A DNA stretch of 56,088 bases from Spirirestis rafaelensis WJT71-NPBG6 (GCA_019359015.1 JAHHID010000047.1:1-56088), one strand, 5' to 3'. Shown: positions 1 to 9,998, numbered from the stretch's first letter. Notes: generated by a model from the letters alone, not told the origin. A program made the numbers and translations.

Positions 1-640
1 AATTTAATACTTTTGGAGCTAATCGTGCCACACTAGGTTCCCTTGTTTTCAGCCTAAACTGCTTTGACTTTACTTTCTTAGTTTCTCACAATAATGCTTG
101 GTTTATTTCCGCCGTGCTGTACTAGCTACTAACCGCTGACCAGTGCAAGCTAGTTGTAGCAGTTTAATTTTGAGTTAGTCTGCTTCTTAATGCTTCTCAT
201 CGCTTCTTACTCTTATCTAGCCACAAAAGCCAATGTAAATATATATCAACTTATTACTCGCTTTCGGTAATAAGTAGTTTTTAATATCTTTTAGTATCAA
301 AAATTACTATAATTGTTGATATATCTTTGATCTTTAATATTTATTTTAGCAAAACACACTGAAGGAGAAAACTGTAAAAAAAATGACAAAAAATGTTACA
401 ATAGTTAAAGTTTATGACTGTTGTGTAATTTAGATTAACTATTAAGCAGAAATTCTCTCACAGTGAGTAGAATGGCATATACAACAATCAATAAACCACT
501 TTATGGATTAGTTACCATAGAAGTATAGCCTACTTTCTCAGTTTGAGTCCTCAGGAAGCGTTGAGTCCAATTGCTTGTTGAGGCGTAGTGCTCAACACCA
601 AGTCCAACTCTTTACAAACAAACAGCTCCCAAAAATCATA
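1..640. other. Gene-free AT-rich leader upstream of infC
   Basis: No convincing reading frame is visible on either strand. The stretch is AT-rich, especially at about 230-440. The last part presumably holds the infC promoter and a long 5' untranslated region, but I cannot place a promoter with confidence. A short frame upstream of the infC ATG continues in phase from position 575; it lacks family-like sequence, so I treat it as leader. Confidence 0.5.
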
Positions 641-1174
641 ATGCCTGTGATTGAGAAAAAAAGAACTCGCGATCTGCCCCAAATTAACGAACGAATTCGC
701 TTCCCGAAAATTCGGGTCATTGATACTGATGGCGCCCAACTAGGAATTATCACTCCTCAGGAAGCACTGCAACTAGCAGAAGAAAAAGAGCTTGATCTGG
801 TGCTACTCAGTGACAAGGCTGACCCGCCGGTTTGTCGGATTATGGACTATGGGAAGTACAAATTTGAGCAAGAGAAGAAGGCGCGGGAAGCCCGGAAAAA
901 GCAGCATACAGCTGATGTCAAAGAAGTGAAGATGCGCTACAAAATAGAAGAACATGACTACAACGTCCGTGTCAAGCAAGCAGAGCGGTTTTTGAAAGAT
1001 GGTGATAAAGTCAAAGCCACTGTCATGTTCCGAGGTAGAGAAATTCAACACAGCGACTTAGCAGAAACTTTGCTCAGACGAATGGCAACTGACTTAGAGC
1101 CATTTGGTGAAGTACAGCAAATGCCCAAAAAAGAAGGGCGAAACATGATGATGCTCATATCGCCTAAGAAATAA
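641..1174 (+). CDS. infC: Translation initiation factor IF-3
   Basis: Encodes IF-3, which binds the 30S subunit, keeps it apart from 50S and proofreads initiator tRNA and start codon selection. The 177-residue product has the usual two-domain layout: an N-terminal domain (about 8-78, with [16 protein letters not shown] and the [20 protein letters not shown] segment), a lysine-rich helical linker, and a C-terminal domain with [14 protein letters not shown] chose the ATG at 641 because the family begins at [20 protein letters not shown]; the frame stays open to 575 but that extension is unlike IF-3. rpmI and rplT, frequent partners of infC elsewhere, do not follow; the next gene is an unrelated transporter. 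Very sure of the identity. Confidence 0.97.
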   Translation: MPVIEKKRTRDLPQINERIRFPKIRVIDTDGAQLGIITPQEALQLAEEKELDLVLLSDKADPPVCRIMDYGKYKFEQEKKAREARKKQHTADVKEVKMRYKIEEHDYNVRVKQAERFLKDGDKVKATVMFRGREIQHSDLAETLLRRMATDLEPFGEVQQMPKKEGRNMMMLISPKK

Positions 1175-1369
1175 CGATCCGATTGTTTTAGAGAAGAGTT
1201 TTTCTCTAAAACATAAATACAATCGACTTGTAGGTCGTTGAAATAAATTAACAAACGATAGTCCTGAACGCTGAGTGGGAAAGATAATACTCAGTCGCTC
1301 AGGACTTTTGCCATTTTTGGGAACTGGGGACTGGGGGACAGGGTGGCAGGGGGACAGGGTGGCAGGGGG

Positions 1370-1471
1370 CAATACGGTTCAGTTAAGAAATTTATCCGTT
1401 GAGGCAGGCACGGGAAGCAGGGGATGCAGGGGAAGCAGGGGGGGAGAAAAAAGCTTATCTGAACCGTATTG
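1370..1471. repeat. Inverted-repeat (MITE-like) element, family A, copy 1
   Basis: Begins with CAATACGGTTCAGTTAAG and ends with the inverted counterpart CTTATCTGAACCGTATTG, about 102 bp in all. The interior is G-rich and purine-biased with no ORF. The same terminal repeat bounds elements at 38864-38997, 47712-47836 and 48178-48313, and one unpaired end lies at 21732. The element sits between infC and the transporter gene. Confidence 0.75.
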
Positions 1472-1506
1472 GGACAGGGGGAGAATAATTCTTTCCTCCC
1501 ATCCTC

Positions 1507-1594
1507 CACTCTCCCCATCCCCCACTCTCCCCATCCCCCACTCTCCCCATCTCCCACTCTCCCCATCCCCCACTCTCCCCATCCCCCACTCTCC
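1507..1594. repeat. Tandem 16-bp repeat, about 5.5 units
   Basis: The unit CACTCTCCCCATCCCC is repeated head to tail with one or two substitutions, ending just before the transporter gene. It is open in several frames on both strands only because of its composition. This is the short-tandem low-complexity DNA typical of filamentous cyanobacterial intergenic regions. Confidence 0.85.
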
Positions 1595-1645
1595 CTAATC
1601 TCTAGTCCCCAATGAGCGGTGGCTACACCAGAAAAGACAACTTGC

Positions 1646-4600
1646 ATGGAACTAAAAAATCTCTCTTTTGCTGCGAAAAACAAAGGTTTTCTGCCGCGAT
1701 TGCTCAAGTGGGTAAATCTCCGACCGGAGGAAAGCGATCGCACATGGTTAATGTTTGCTTTTTATACAATCACATCTATAGGATTACGCTGGTCTGAGGA
1801 TAGTACGGTAGCACTTTTTTTAGATCAATATGGCGCAAAGTCGCTGCCTTGGATTTATATTGCTAGTGCCGCGCTTGGTTCTCTGCTGATTTTTTTTTAT
1901 TCTTGGCTGCAAAAGATTTTTCCGTTGCGCTTGGTAATTGTGGCGATCGCACCTTTTATGTTGCTGCCACTGATTTTACTACCTTTTGGTTTGCAAGTTT
2001 TACCGTTTCAGATCATAAGCATATTTCTGCTGCGACTGTGGGTAGATGCCTTTTACATTATCAACGACCTCAATACCTCAATCGCTGCCAATCAACTATT
2101 TAATATTCGCGAGATTAAGCGTACCTACCCATTAATCAGCAGTGGTATTTTAGTCGCTGATGTCCTCAGCGGTTTTAGTTTACCTTTACTGCTGCTATTT
2201 GTTGGGCTACATAACGTCATCGTTCCTTTCGCTGCTGGGTTCATCGTTTTAGGAACTCTAATCCTCTGGTATCTCACTCATAATTATCGCCAAGCTTTTC
2301 CCAATACTCCCCAACGACTGATTCCCTATTCACCACGTTCGACAAAAAGCCGTCTTAGCGGTCCGCTGAAGCGCTATGCATTGCTGTTGTTTGCATTTTT
2401 TGCGTTGCTGCAAGTAATGGGAGTTTTAATCGATTTTCAGTATCTCACCCAACTAAACTTAAATTATAACGATAAACAAATCGCCAGCTTTCTTGGGATA
2501 TTTGGTGGCATAACAGGACTGTGCGAATTAATTATGCAGTGGTTTATCTCCAGCAGATTGCTTGAACGTTCTGGGGTGTTTGTTGCCGTTGCCACATTAC
2601 CAGCAAGCGTAATAGTTTTGATACCAATAATTATCCCCTTGCTCAGTTTATTTGTGGGGATGCAAGGGCAAAACTTTTTCTGGGGTTTAGTGATAATCAA
2701 GTTTTTAGACGAACTTCTGCGCTATACCTTTGTTGCAAGTAGCGGACCATTGTTGTTTCAAGCGATACCTGCAAAAATTCGTAGCCGAGTGCAAACATTT
2801 TCTGGAGGTATTGCTGAAGCCTTTGGTGCTGGGCTAGCGGGTATAGTAATTTTAGTCAGTTTATGGCTGTGTACCCGCTTTTTGCCTATAACCGGACACG
2901 ACTTAATATTATTGCTAGAAACAGCGATCGCTGCTGTGATTTGTCTTGGCGTAATTTGGTTACTGCAAAAAGGCTATGTTCAATTGTTAGTCTCAAGTGC
3001 AGAACAAGGTCAAATCACTGCTTCAAACATAGATTTATCAGTATTCAAGCAGGTAGTAGTAAAAACTTTAGTAGAAAAGGGCACAGAAGCAGATAAACGC
3101 TCTTGCATTGAACTTTTATCTCAATTTGCTCCCCAAGGTGCCGCAGAAGTTTTAGCATCGATGTTAGTCAAGCTAACCCCAGATTTACAGAAGTTTAGTT
3201 TGGAACTGATGCTTGCAGCAAGTGCAAATGCAGCTTATTTACCTGAAGTCCGCACATTATTAGCACAGCGTCAAGAACAGCTTACTCCAGAAGTTTTTGC
3301 TCTTACCTTACGCTACATTTGGCTAGCTGAAAAAAATCCAGATTTAGGGAAACTAGAAGAGTACTTACACCCGCGAGAAAATTCCCTTATTCGAGGTACT
3401 GCCGCTGCCTTGCTATTACGTCAAGGAACACCAATGCAAAAAGTAGCAGCAATGCATACTTTGCGAAAAATGCTAACTCATAAACAAGAACAGGAACGAA
3501 TAAATGGAGTCAAAGTATTAAGAGGATCTGTTTATTTACAAGCATTGCGGATTCACATACCCAATTTATTGCAAGATGACTCTTTACGGGTGCGTCGTGC
3601 TGTATTAGAAATGATTGTCGCAAATCAATTAGAGGAGTATTACTCGGCGTTATTAGCAGGGCTTTGCTATAGATCAACTCGCAATACAGCAATGGTTGCC
3701 TTAGTGCAATTAGAAAACGAAGCTTTACCGATGCTGTTAAACCTTGCTACTAATATTTATAAATCGGATGCGGTGCGAATGTACGCTTGGCGCACTATTG
3801 GTCAAATCCCCACCTTAGAAGCAATGGATATTTTATGGGATCAATTGGAAATATTTCGGGGGAAAAGTAGAGATCATATCCTTAGCACTTTACTTAAAAG
3901 GCATAAGCAAGAAGGAATTATTAGTTTAGTGGATAGATTCCATCAAAATAAAGTGGAAATTTTAATTGAGCAGGAATTAATATTTTTATGTGAAATTTAT
4001 GCTGCATATATAGACTTTACAACTCAAGGTCAACTATACGCAAGCTATATAAATTTAAAAAAACAACATTTTCTAGAACAATATCCATTAAGTAAAAATA
4101 TAAATATTATATTATCGTTACTGGAACGCGCAATTTTAGAATTAGAAAATGATGTAAAAGAGCGCTTGTTGATGTTGCTGAAACTGCTTTATCAGGACAA
4201 TATTCAGGCAGCAGCATTTAATCTTCGTTCTGAGTCTGGGGTAAACTTAGCACGAGGGTTAGAAATTTTAGAACATACAGTCAATTTGCCAAGTAAATCT
4301 GTGTTGGTGAATATTTTTGATCGACGATCGCCTGAAGAAAAATTACAGCATATAGTGTCTAAAGGAATGGCTGAATATCAACAAATGGTATTAAGCGATC
4401 GCACTCGCAGATTGATAAGCTTGGGAAATTCACTTTCGGATTGGTGCTTGGCTTGCTGTTTCCATTTTGCCCAAGTTGCTTGTATTCGACTAACGATTCC
4501 GGAAATTATCGCAACTGTGCGTCATCCTACAGGATTTGTGCGAGAAGCAGCGATCGCCTACTTGAGTGTAGTTTCACCCCGCGTCCTTCTAAAACTTTTA

Positions 4601-4669
4601 CCTCAATTGAAAAACGATCCCCACCCTCTTGTAATCGCTCAAGTTAAAAAGTTCATGATTGATAGTTAA
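1646..4669 (+). CDS. Nucleotide-transporter-like membrane protein with C-terminal HEAT repeats
   Basis: About 1007 residues. Roughly residues 30-430 form about a dozen hydrophobic segments resembling the ATP/ADP-translocase (Npt/NTT) or MFS fold, including the motif NIREIKRTYPLISSG. Residues about 450-1007 are soluble, leucine- and alanine-rich helical repeats of HEAT type (for example LLQDDSLRVRRAVLEMI). Such fusions occur in cyanobacteria; their substrate is unknown, so I do not claim ATP transport. ATG at 1646 (MELKNLSF) is preferred; a GTG at 1619 would add nine residues. The cyclic-nucleotide-binding gene starts 23 bp downstream on the same strand, so the two probably form one unit. An MFS permease of other specificity is the alternative. 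Confidence 0.8.
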   Translation: MELKNLSFAAKNKGFLPRLLKWVNLRPEESDRTWLMFAFYTITSIGLRWSEDSTVALFLDQYGAKSLPWIYIASAALGSLLIFFYSWLQKIFPLRLVIVAIAPFMLLPLILLPFGLQVLPFQIISIFLLRLWVDAFYIINDLNTSIAANQLFNIREIKRTYPLISSGILVADVLSGFSLPLLLLFVGLHNVIVPFAAGFIVLGTLILWYLTHNYRQAFPNTPQRLIPYSPRSTKSRLSGPLKRYALLLFAFFALLQVMGVLIDFQYLTQLNLNYNDKQIASFLGIFGGITGLCELIMQWFISSRLLERSGVFVAVATLPASVIVLIPIIIPLLSLFVGMQGQNFFWGLVIIKFLDELLRYTFVASSGPLLFQAIPAKIRSRVQTFSGGIAEAFGAGLAGIVILVSLWLCTRFLPITGHDLILLLETAIAAVICLGVIWLLQKGYVQLLVSSAEQGQITASNIDLSVFKQVVVKTLVEKGTEADKRSCIELLSQFAPQGAAEVLASMLVKLTPDLQKFSLELMLAASANAAYLPEVRTLLAQRQEQLTPEVFALTLRYIWLAEKNPDLGKLEEYLHPRENSLIRGTAAALLLRQGTPMQKVAAMHTLRKMLTHKQEQERINGVKVLRGSVYLQALRIHIPNLLQDDSLRVRRAVLEMIVANQLEEYYSALLAGLCYRSTRNTAMVALVQLENEALPMLLNLATNIYKSDAVRMYAWRTIGQIPTLEAMDILWDQLEIFRGKSRDHILSTLLKRHKQEGIISLVDRFHQNKVEILIEQELIFLCEIYAAYIDFTTQGQLYASYINLKKQHFLEQYPLSKNINIILSLLERAILELENDVKERLLMLLKLLYQDNIQAAAFNLRSESGVNLARGLEILEHTVNLPSKSVLVNIFDRRSPEEKLQHIVSKGMAEYQQMVLSDRTRRLISLGNSLSDWCLACCFHFAQVACIRLTIPEIIATVRHPTGFVREAAIAYLSVVSPRVLLKLLPQLKNDPHPLVIAQVKKFMIDS

Positions 4670-4692
4670 CCATCAACTAACCAATAACACTT

Positions 4693-5124
4693 ATGCTAAC
4701 TAGCGTTGACCGTTTATTATTTGTTCGTCAAGTCCCGATTTTTGAGAAATTGCGGGATGATTTTATTGTTCGGCTGGCTTCGGTGATGGATGAAGTGTCA
4801 TTTCCAGCTAATTATGCTATTTTTCGGCAGGGAGAAGAAGGGCGATCGCTTTACATTGTTGTTTCCGGTAAAGTTAAAGTTCATATTGGCGATAAACTTC
4901 TGGCTGAAGTTAATAAGGGAAAATATTTTGGTGAGATGGCAGTATTTGATACGGAACCTCGTTATGCCTGTGCGACTACTTTAGAACCTTGTGAATGTTT
5001 AGAATTAACCCAAGAGCAACTATACGACGCGATTGAAGAAACTCCAGAAATAGCTGTAAATATTATTCGTGAACTATCTTGTCACATTCGAGAACTTAAC
5101 CAGAAAATTAATGCGATTTATTAA
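4693..5124 (+). CDS. Cyclic nucleotide-binding domain protein
   Basis: A 143-residue protein made almost entirely of one Crp-type cNMP-binding domain (about residues 12-125). The phosphate-binding cassette region reads FGEMAVFDTEPRYACA (about 79-94) and keeps the glutamate and arginine expected to contact the nucleotide. There is no DNA-binding helix-turn-helix, so it is not a complete Crp regulator. It starts 23 bp after the transporter/HEAT gene. A role as a detached regulatory domain for that membrane protein is plausible, but this is inference from position. Confidence 0.85.
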   Translation: MLTSVDRLLFVRQVPIFEKLRDDFIVRLASVMDEVSFPANYAIFRQGEEGRSLYIVVSGKVKVHIGDKLLAEVNKGKYFGEMAVFDTEPRYACATTLEPCECLELTQEQLYDAIEETPEIAVNIIRELSCHIRELNQKINAIY

Positions 5125-5149
5125 CAGGTTGATAATATTACACCTATAT

Positions 5150-5188
5150 CATGGCAGTACAATCTGCCATGTGTCCATTGTTTTTTTT
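5150..5188 (+). terminator. Candidate intrinsic terminator
   Basis: A perfect 8-bp stem (CATGGCAG, then a 6-nt loop, then CTGCCATG) is followed nine bases later by a run of eight T residues. It lies 25 bp after the cNMP-binding gene and before the convergent cobB gene, as expected for a terminator of the transporter unit. The gap between stem and T-run is longer than ideal. Confidence 0.55.
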
Positions 5189-5256
5189 AAGTTTGCATCT
5201 TGTTATGTAAAACACGAGCTTTTTCAGTCTTTATACTTAATTCTTGCTTTCTTAGC

Positions 5257-6657
5257 TTATATTGCATAGAGAAAACAATTTTTTATAAACCGCTGCGGAA
5301 TCTCTGGACACGCTCCCCAGTGCATATGAATATAAGAAGCGTGAAGATTCATAGGTAAACTCCATCCTTCATTACCTGTTGTTTCCTCAGAATCACAGCG
5401 GTAAGTTTGAAACAATGGTAAATTCGGTTCTGGTATTAAGCGGGAACGGTGAAACTCATGTCCGTAAGTTGTTGTACCTGCATTTACTAGCAGATTATCT
5501 TGCAAAGCTACTGCGCGACGATACCCCAAGTTAAGACGTCCACCCATTACAGATGTTGTTGGCAAAACTCCCACCATCGACCAAGATTTACCCTGAAAAT
5601 CAATAATTTCCTCACACAAATACATCAATCCCCCACATTCAGCAATTGTGGGTATTCCGGCAATAATTGCTGTTTTTACTGCTTCACGAGCGCTAGTATT
5701 TTCTGCAAGTTGCTGGGCAAAAACTTCTGGAAAACCTCCACCGAAATACATACCTTGCACGTTTTTGGGTAACTCAGTATCCTCCAGAGGACTCCAGAAA
5801 ATTAGTTCTGCACCCAGTTGTTGCAGCAAGTCCAAATTATCTTGATAGTAAAAACTAAAAGCGCGATCGCGTGCAACAGCGACTCTAAGAGGAGAGGGGG
5901 AGGAGGGGAGGGGGGAAGGGGGGGAGAGGGGAAGACGTTCTGACTTCAAGAGTGGTAGTAGAAGATCCCAGTCAAAGCAAGTATCACCTAAATCGGCAAG
6001 TCGTTCGATAACTTTATCAAGTTGGGGAAGTTCTGCTGTGGGAACTAAACCCAGATGGCGATCGGGAATGGTGATGTTATCTTCACGTCGCAACACGCCA
6101 ATAATTGGTAATTGTAGCGGTTCTAGGGAATCTTTGAGCAGAGACAAATGGCGATCGCTTCCCACGCGATTTAGCACTACTCCAGCAATTTTTATTCTCG
6201 GATCAAAAGAGCAATAACCATAAGCGATCGCTGCTACAGAACCAGACAATCGACTACAATCAATCACCAGTACTACAGGTAAATCCAACAGTCGCGCTAC
6301 ATGAGCAGTACTGGCAAAATCTGTCTTTGGTAATTTGTTTTTTACAAATGACCAATGACCATTCGCTAATGACGAAACTCCATCAAACAGCCCCATTACC
6401 CCTTCTACAAGGGCAAAATCCACTTCATGGATGTGACGCGCAAAACATTCTTGAACATAAGCTTCGGAAGTCAGCACAGTGTCTAAATTGCGACAAGCAC
6501 GACCAGTCACATGCTGATGAAACATCGGGTCAATATAATCTGGACCCACTTTGAAAGATTGGACTATTTCACCACGACGACATAAAGATGCTAAAAGGGT
6601 GAGCGTGACAGTTGTCTTACCCACCCCACTGCGTTCACCGGCAATAACTAAAGGCAT
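5257..6657 (-). CDS. cobB: Cobyrinate a,c-diamide synthase
   Basis: ATP- and glutamine-dependent amidation of cobyrinate side chains a and c in cobalamin synthesis (CobB/CbiA family). The N-terminal half is a dethiobiotin-synthetase-like ATPase with P-loop GERSGVGKTT at residues 7-16. The C-terminal half is a type 1 glutamine amidotransferase with GGGFPEVFAQQL and the nucleophile region AECGGLMYLCEE. At 466 residues it is typical length. A proline/serine-rich linker (SPPSPLPSSPSPLR) between the domains corresponds to a low-complexity G/A tract at about 5890-5932, which looks like an expanded short repeat inside the gene. The B12-dependent ribonucleotide reductase in this window would be one consumer of the pathway product. 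Confidence 0.93.
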   Translation of the reverse strand: MPLVIAGERSGVGKTTVTLTLLASLCRRGEIVQSFKVGPDYIDPMFHQHVTGRACRNLDTVLTSEAYVQECFARHIHEVDFALVEGVMGLFDGVSSLANGHWSFVKNKLPKTDFASTAHVARLLDLPVVLVIDCSRLSGSVAAIAYGYCSFDPRIKIAGVVLNRVGSDRHLSLLKDSLEPLQLPIIGVLRREDNITIPDRHLGLVPTAELPQLDKVIERLADLGDTCFDWDLLLPLLKSERLPLSPPSPLPSSPSPLRVAVARDRAFSFYYQDNLDLLQQLGAELIFWSPLEDTELPKNVQGMYFGGGFPEVFAQQLAENTSAREAVKTAIIAGIPTIAECGGLMYLCEEIIDFQGKSWSMVGVLPTTSVMGGRLNLGYRRAVALQDNLLVNAGTTTYGHEFHRSRLIPEPNLPLFQTYRCDSEETTGNEGWSLPMNLHASYIHMHWGACPEIPQRFIKNCFLYAI

Positions 6658-6807
6658 TGTTAATTGTTAGTTGTTAGTTGGAGCGTTGTTGGTTGACTGT
6701 TAACGGTTGATAGTCAACAGTTATTTAGTAACCACTAACCACTAACCACTAACATTACTCATTCTTAGTTGTATTTTCTACTAACCACTAACCATTAACA
6801 ACCAACA
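6658..6807. repeat. Short tandem repeats between cobB and opcA
   Basis: The gap contains several copies of a 7-bp unit, CTAACCA, around 6727-6755 and 6779-6795, plus inverted relatives (GTTAGTTG) near 6664-6690. This is intergenic low-complexity sequence with no gene. Confidence 0.6.
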
Positions 6808-8181
6808 TTATTTACTACCCAACTTTAAAACCTTAGCTATAACCCCAAGGGTTTCTTCAAAAAGTGCCTCATGACCCCAACGTTGCACCTGCTGACTTAG
6901 CAAAACTTCTGCCTTTTGTTCAGAAAGTGAAGTTACCTGTTGAAATAAACCAGAAGATTGGGCACCACCTTGGGTTTCCATCCGCATACAGCCACCAGTT
7001 TCCGAACAGATAACTGTACCGCAGTCAGCTTGGGGATTGGTGGAACTTAAGCGCAAGGCTATCAAGTCGCCACTAATTTCTCCCACATCAGCCACCGGGA
7101 CACCGGCTAACTCGGCTTGCACTTCGCGTTGGTCTTGTGCAAGAAACTTAATTTTGGTTATTTGGTAATCTCCGCTTTCTTTTTCATAAGAAACTGGACT
7201 CCATTCCAACCGACTTGCCAACCAACCTAAAAACATTAACGCTTGTGCGGGATTGCCTTTTTCGTAATCAATTGTTACTCGGTCAATTTCCCGCAGAGAA
7301 GCGCGACGCTGTGGGGGATCATAAGCTTCAGCGGTTAACTCTTGCCATGCTGACAGACGGCGCCAGTTCAAGTCAGCTAAAGGCATGCCATTTTCTACCA
7401 ACTCTTGCAAGCTGAGTAAATCATTTTCTGGATGGTTAAATTCGCAAGAATCGACGATTACATTATTGCAGACTGCCGCCAGTCGCTTGAATAAAGCATT
7501 ATTAGGGTCTGGTGTTGCCTTCCACCAAAGAAACTTTGGTAAACCGCCAATCAACAACGCCGGAATCATCCCACCGATCCGTTCCAAAGCGGCAGCGGTG
7601 CCAGTAAGAGTGATGTATTCGCAGCAGATGAGTGTGCTTGAGGACTGCTTTTGAATCGGGCAATAAGCAGAAACTTGAGCTTTTACGCCTTCGTCTTCGC
7701 CAGCTATTGGAATCAGGGCAATAATTCGGCAAGGGTTGCGGAGAGCGATTTCATCGGCAATTCTGGGGCTTTTTGCATCTAAGCTGTAGGACGCAGTACT
7801 ACCATTGTCAAGATTAGCCCCGCTGCTGTGACGTTTAGCAACTTCTTCTCTGAGTCGGGCGAGGATTTCCGGAGTCGTCTTGCCGGTTCGATCTAGTCCA
7901 AAAGCTTTTTGCGCTTCTCGCAGTGCGGCGATGGTTTGGGGTCCTAAAATCCCATCAATCGGACCGTTGTAAAATCCCGAAGCAGTCAACAAATATTGAG
8001 TTTCTTCGGGTTCGTAGACTACCAAAGAAAATGTCGTGGCGCGAGTAGCCGCAGGAAGCGCACCGTTTGCATCGCCAATACCGTAACTTTGCCAAATTTG
8101 ACTAAGTTCCGCTTCAATGTCTGAAAGCGAAATATCCTTTGGAGCTTGAAGTGAATAAATAGTAGGAGCTTGGGAAACCAT
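6808..8181 (-). CDS. opcA: Glucose-6-phosphate dehydrogenase assembly protein OpcA
   Basis: OpcA is the cyanobacterial activator and assembly factor of G6PDH and a redox-linked control point of the oxidative pentose phosphate pathway. The 457-residue product has a peptidoglycan-binding-like helical module near residues 50-95 (YNGPIDGILGPQTIAALREA), then the OpcA-specific domain containing PALLIGGLPKFLWWKATPDP. I start it at MVSQAPTIYS because the eight residues upstream are unlike the family and overlap the intercistronic hairpin region. It is the last gene of the minus-strand order fbp, tal, zwf, opcA, an arrangement described in Nostoc. Confidence 0.95.
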   Translation of the reverse strand: MVSQAPTIYSLQAPKDISLSDIEAELSQIWQSYGIGDANGALPAATRATTFSLVVYEPEETQYLLTASGFYNGPIDGILGPQTIAALREAQKAFGLDRTGKTTPEILARLREEVAKRHSSGANLDNGSTASYSLDAKSPRIADEIALRNPCRIIALIPIAGEDEGVKAQVSAYCPIQKQSSSTLICCEYITLTGTAAALERIGGMIPALLIGGLPKFLWWKATPDPNNALFKRLAAVCNNVIVDSCEFNHPENDLLSLQELVENGMPLADLNWRRLSAWQELTAEAYDPPQRRASLREIDRVTIDYEKGNPAQALMFLGWLASRLEWSPVSYEKESGDYQITKIKFLAQDQREVQAELAGVPVADVGEISGDLIALRLSSTNPQADCGTVICSETGGCMRMETQGGAQSSGLFQQVTSLSEQKAEVLLSQQVQRWGHEALFEETLGVIAKVLKLGSK

Positions 8182-8226
8182 AATAAATGAAGAATGAAGT
8201 ATCAAGTATGAAATATCAAGGATGAA

Positions 8227-8266
8227 TTAAGGATGAAGGTTGAAATTTTTCAACCTTCATCCTTAA
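8227..8266 (-). promoter_or_regulatory. Long perfect hairpin between zwf and opcA
   Basis: A 19-bp perfect inverted repeat with a 2-nt loop: the arm TTAAGGATGAAGGTTGAAA pairs with its complement. It lies in the zwf-opcA intercistronic gap, 12 bp after the zwf stop. It could slow or partly terminate transcription, or stabilise the zwf 3' end. A related, less perfect inverted repeat (GAAGGATGAA ... TTCATCGTTTATCCTTC) occurs upstream of fbp near 12442-12545. Confidence 0.7.
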
Positions 8267-8278
8267 TTTTTCGTCCTT

Positions 8279-9808
8279 TTATAGTCTGCGCCAGCGACGA
8301 CCATCTTGATTAATCAAGAATTCCGCTTCGGCTGGTTCCCAAGTACCAGCTTCGTATTTGGGAACCGATGCTGGATCTGCGGGTGCATCCCAAACGGAAA
8401 GGGCTGGTGTTACCACTTGCCAAGCTGCTTCTACTTCGTCGGCGCGTGTGAACAGTGTTTGGTCGCCCATCATACAATCGAGAAATAGGCGATCGTAAGC
8501 ATCCGAAGTTGCTTGGATGCCAAAGGAACCATAACTAAAGTCCATATCAACCGAACGAGTGCGGAAATCTGCCCCTGGCATCTTGACTTCAAAACGCAGA
8601 GAAATTCCTTCATTCGGCTGAATCCGCATCGTTAAAATGTTGGCATTCATTTGCTGCGCGGCTGATTGAAACATCCGAGAAGGAACTTCGCGGAAGTGGA
8701 TGGAAATTTCACTAACTTTTTTCGGCATCCGCTTACCTGTACGTAGGTAGAAAGGAACCCCCTGCCAGCGCCAGTTGTCAACCAAAAACTTCATTGCCAC
8801 ATACGTTGGTGTTGTGGATTTTGGAGCCACTCCTGGTTCCTCGTGATACCCAGGTACTTGTTTGCCTTTCATCCAGCCAGCGTTATATTGACCGCGCACT
8901 GCGGAACGCTCTAAATTTTGAATATCTGCCAGACGCGTCGCTTGTAATACCTTTACTTTTTCCGTCCGGAGACTGTCGGCATCCATCGCGTTGGGTGCTT
9001 CCATTGCGGTGAGGCAATAAAGTTGCATCAGGTGGTTTTGCAACATATCCCGCAGTGCGCCAGAACTTTCGTAGTAGCCGGCCCGGTCTTCCACTCCCAC
9101 GGTTTCTGCTACGGTAATCTGAACGTGGTCAACAAATCGACGGTTCCACAAAGGTTCAAAAATCGCATTTGCAAAGCGAAATACGAGGAGATTTTGAACT
9201 GTGTCTTTACCTAAGTAGTGGTCGATGCGGTATACTTGGTTTTCTTTACAATATTTCTGCACCACTCGGTTCAAGCTCTTGGCAGAAGCCAAGTCTCGAC
9301 CAAAGGGTTTTTCAATTACTAGACGATGTTTGTAGGGGTCTTGGAGCATTCCTTCTTCCCCTAGCTGCTTGATGGCTTCAGGAAAGAAGTTAGGAGCGAC
9401 GGAAAGGTAGAACATCCGGTTTCCGCGCGTTCCTCGTTTCTCGTCTAACTCGGTTAAGAAATTCTTAAGTTTCTGGTAGCTTTCTGGGTTATCTATATCA
9501 CCAGAGCAGTAGAATAATCCTTGGGAGAAGTCTTGCCAAAGTTCCTCTGGATGCACACCACCATGAGCTTCTTCCATGCCTTTCCGCATTTGTTCGCGGA
9601 AGTAGTCGTGGCTCCAATCTCGACGCGCCACGCCAACAATGGTAGTTTCTGGTGCAATGCGTCGTTCTTTTCGCAATTTGTAAAGTGCTGGAACGAGTTT
9701 GCGCCAGGTAAGGTCTCCAGAAGCACCAAAGATGACTATGATCTGGGGTTCGGGCATCCCTTGCTGTTGCAGACCTACGCGCAAGGGATTTTCTAGCAGA
9801 CTAACCAT
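8279..9808 (-). CDS. zwf: Glucose-6-phosphate 1-dehydrogenase
   Basis: Oxidises glucose-6-phosphate to 6-phosphogluconolactone with NADP+, the entry step of the oxidative pentose phosphate pathway. The 509-residue protein has the nucleotide-binding [18 protein letters not shown] near the N-terminus and the substrate-binding active-site segment [20 protein letters not shown] start it at [12 protein letters not shown]; an upstream in-frame extension to 9913 merely translates the heptanucleotide repeat. It follows tal (191 bp gap) and precedes opcA (97 bp gap), all on the minus strand. Confidence 0.96.
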   Translation of the reverse strand: MVSLLENPLRVGLQQQGMPEPQIIVIFGASGDLTWRKLVPALYKLRKERRIAPETTIVGVARRDWSHDYFREQMRKGMEEAHGGVHPEELWQDFSQGLFYCSGDIDNPESYQKLKNFLTELDEKRGTRGNRMFYLSVAPNFFPEAIKQLGEEGMLQDPYKHRLVIEKPFGRDLASAKSLNRVVQKYCKENQVYRIDHYLGKDTVQNLLVFRFANAIFEPLWNRRFVDHVQITVAETVGVEDRAGYYESSGALRDMLQNHLMQLYCLTAMEAPNAMDADSLRTEKVKVLQATRLADIQNLERSAVRGQYNAGWMKGKQVPGYHEEPGVAPKSTTPTYVAMKFLVDNWRWQGVPFYLRTGKRMPKKVSEISIHFREVPSRMFQSAAQQMNANILTMRIQPNEGISLRFEVKMPGADFRTRSVDMDFSYGSFGIQATSDAYDRLFLDCMMGDQTLFTRADEVEAAWQVVTPALSVWDAPADPASVPKYEAGTWEPAEAEFLINQDGRRWRRL

Positions 9809-9850
9809 AATAATTACAAGATGTAGGTTTAAGATTTTGGATTGGTGATT

Positions 9851-9920
9851 AGGGCATGGGGCATGGGGCATGGGGCATGGGGCATGGGGCATGGGGCATT
9901 GGGCATCGGGCATTAGGCAT
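9851..9920. repeat. Heptanucleotide tandem repeat, about 10 units
   Basis: GGGCATG/CATGGGG repeated head to tail, decaying at the right end (TGGGCATCGGGCATTAGGCAT). It is followed at about 9930-9980 by CCTTGTCCC and CCCAGT runs. This matches the short tandemly repeated repetitive sequences common in heterocystous cyanobacteria. It occupies the zwf leader and can be translated upstream of zwf without meaning. Confidence 0.9.
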
Positions 9921-9998
9921 AGGTAATTCCTCCTTGTCCCCTTGTCCCCTTGTCCCCTTGTCCCTAATCCCCAGTCCCCAGTTCCTAGTCCCTAATAC

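Noticed and set aside
1291-1743. 150-residue minus-strand ORF rich in GWGEWGMGRV repeats
   Set aside because: Translation of the 16-bp C-rich tandem repeat; composition rather than coding explains it.
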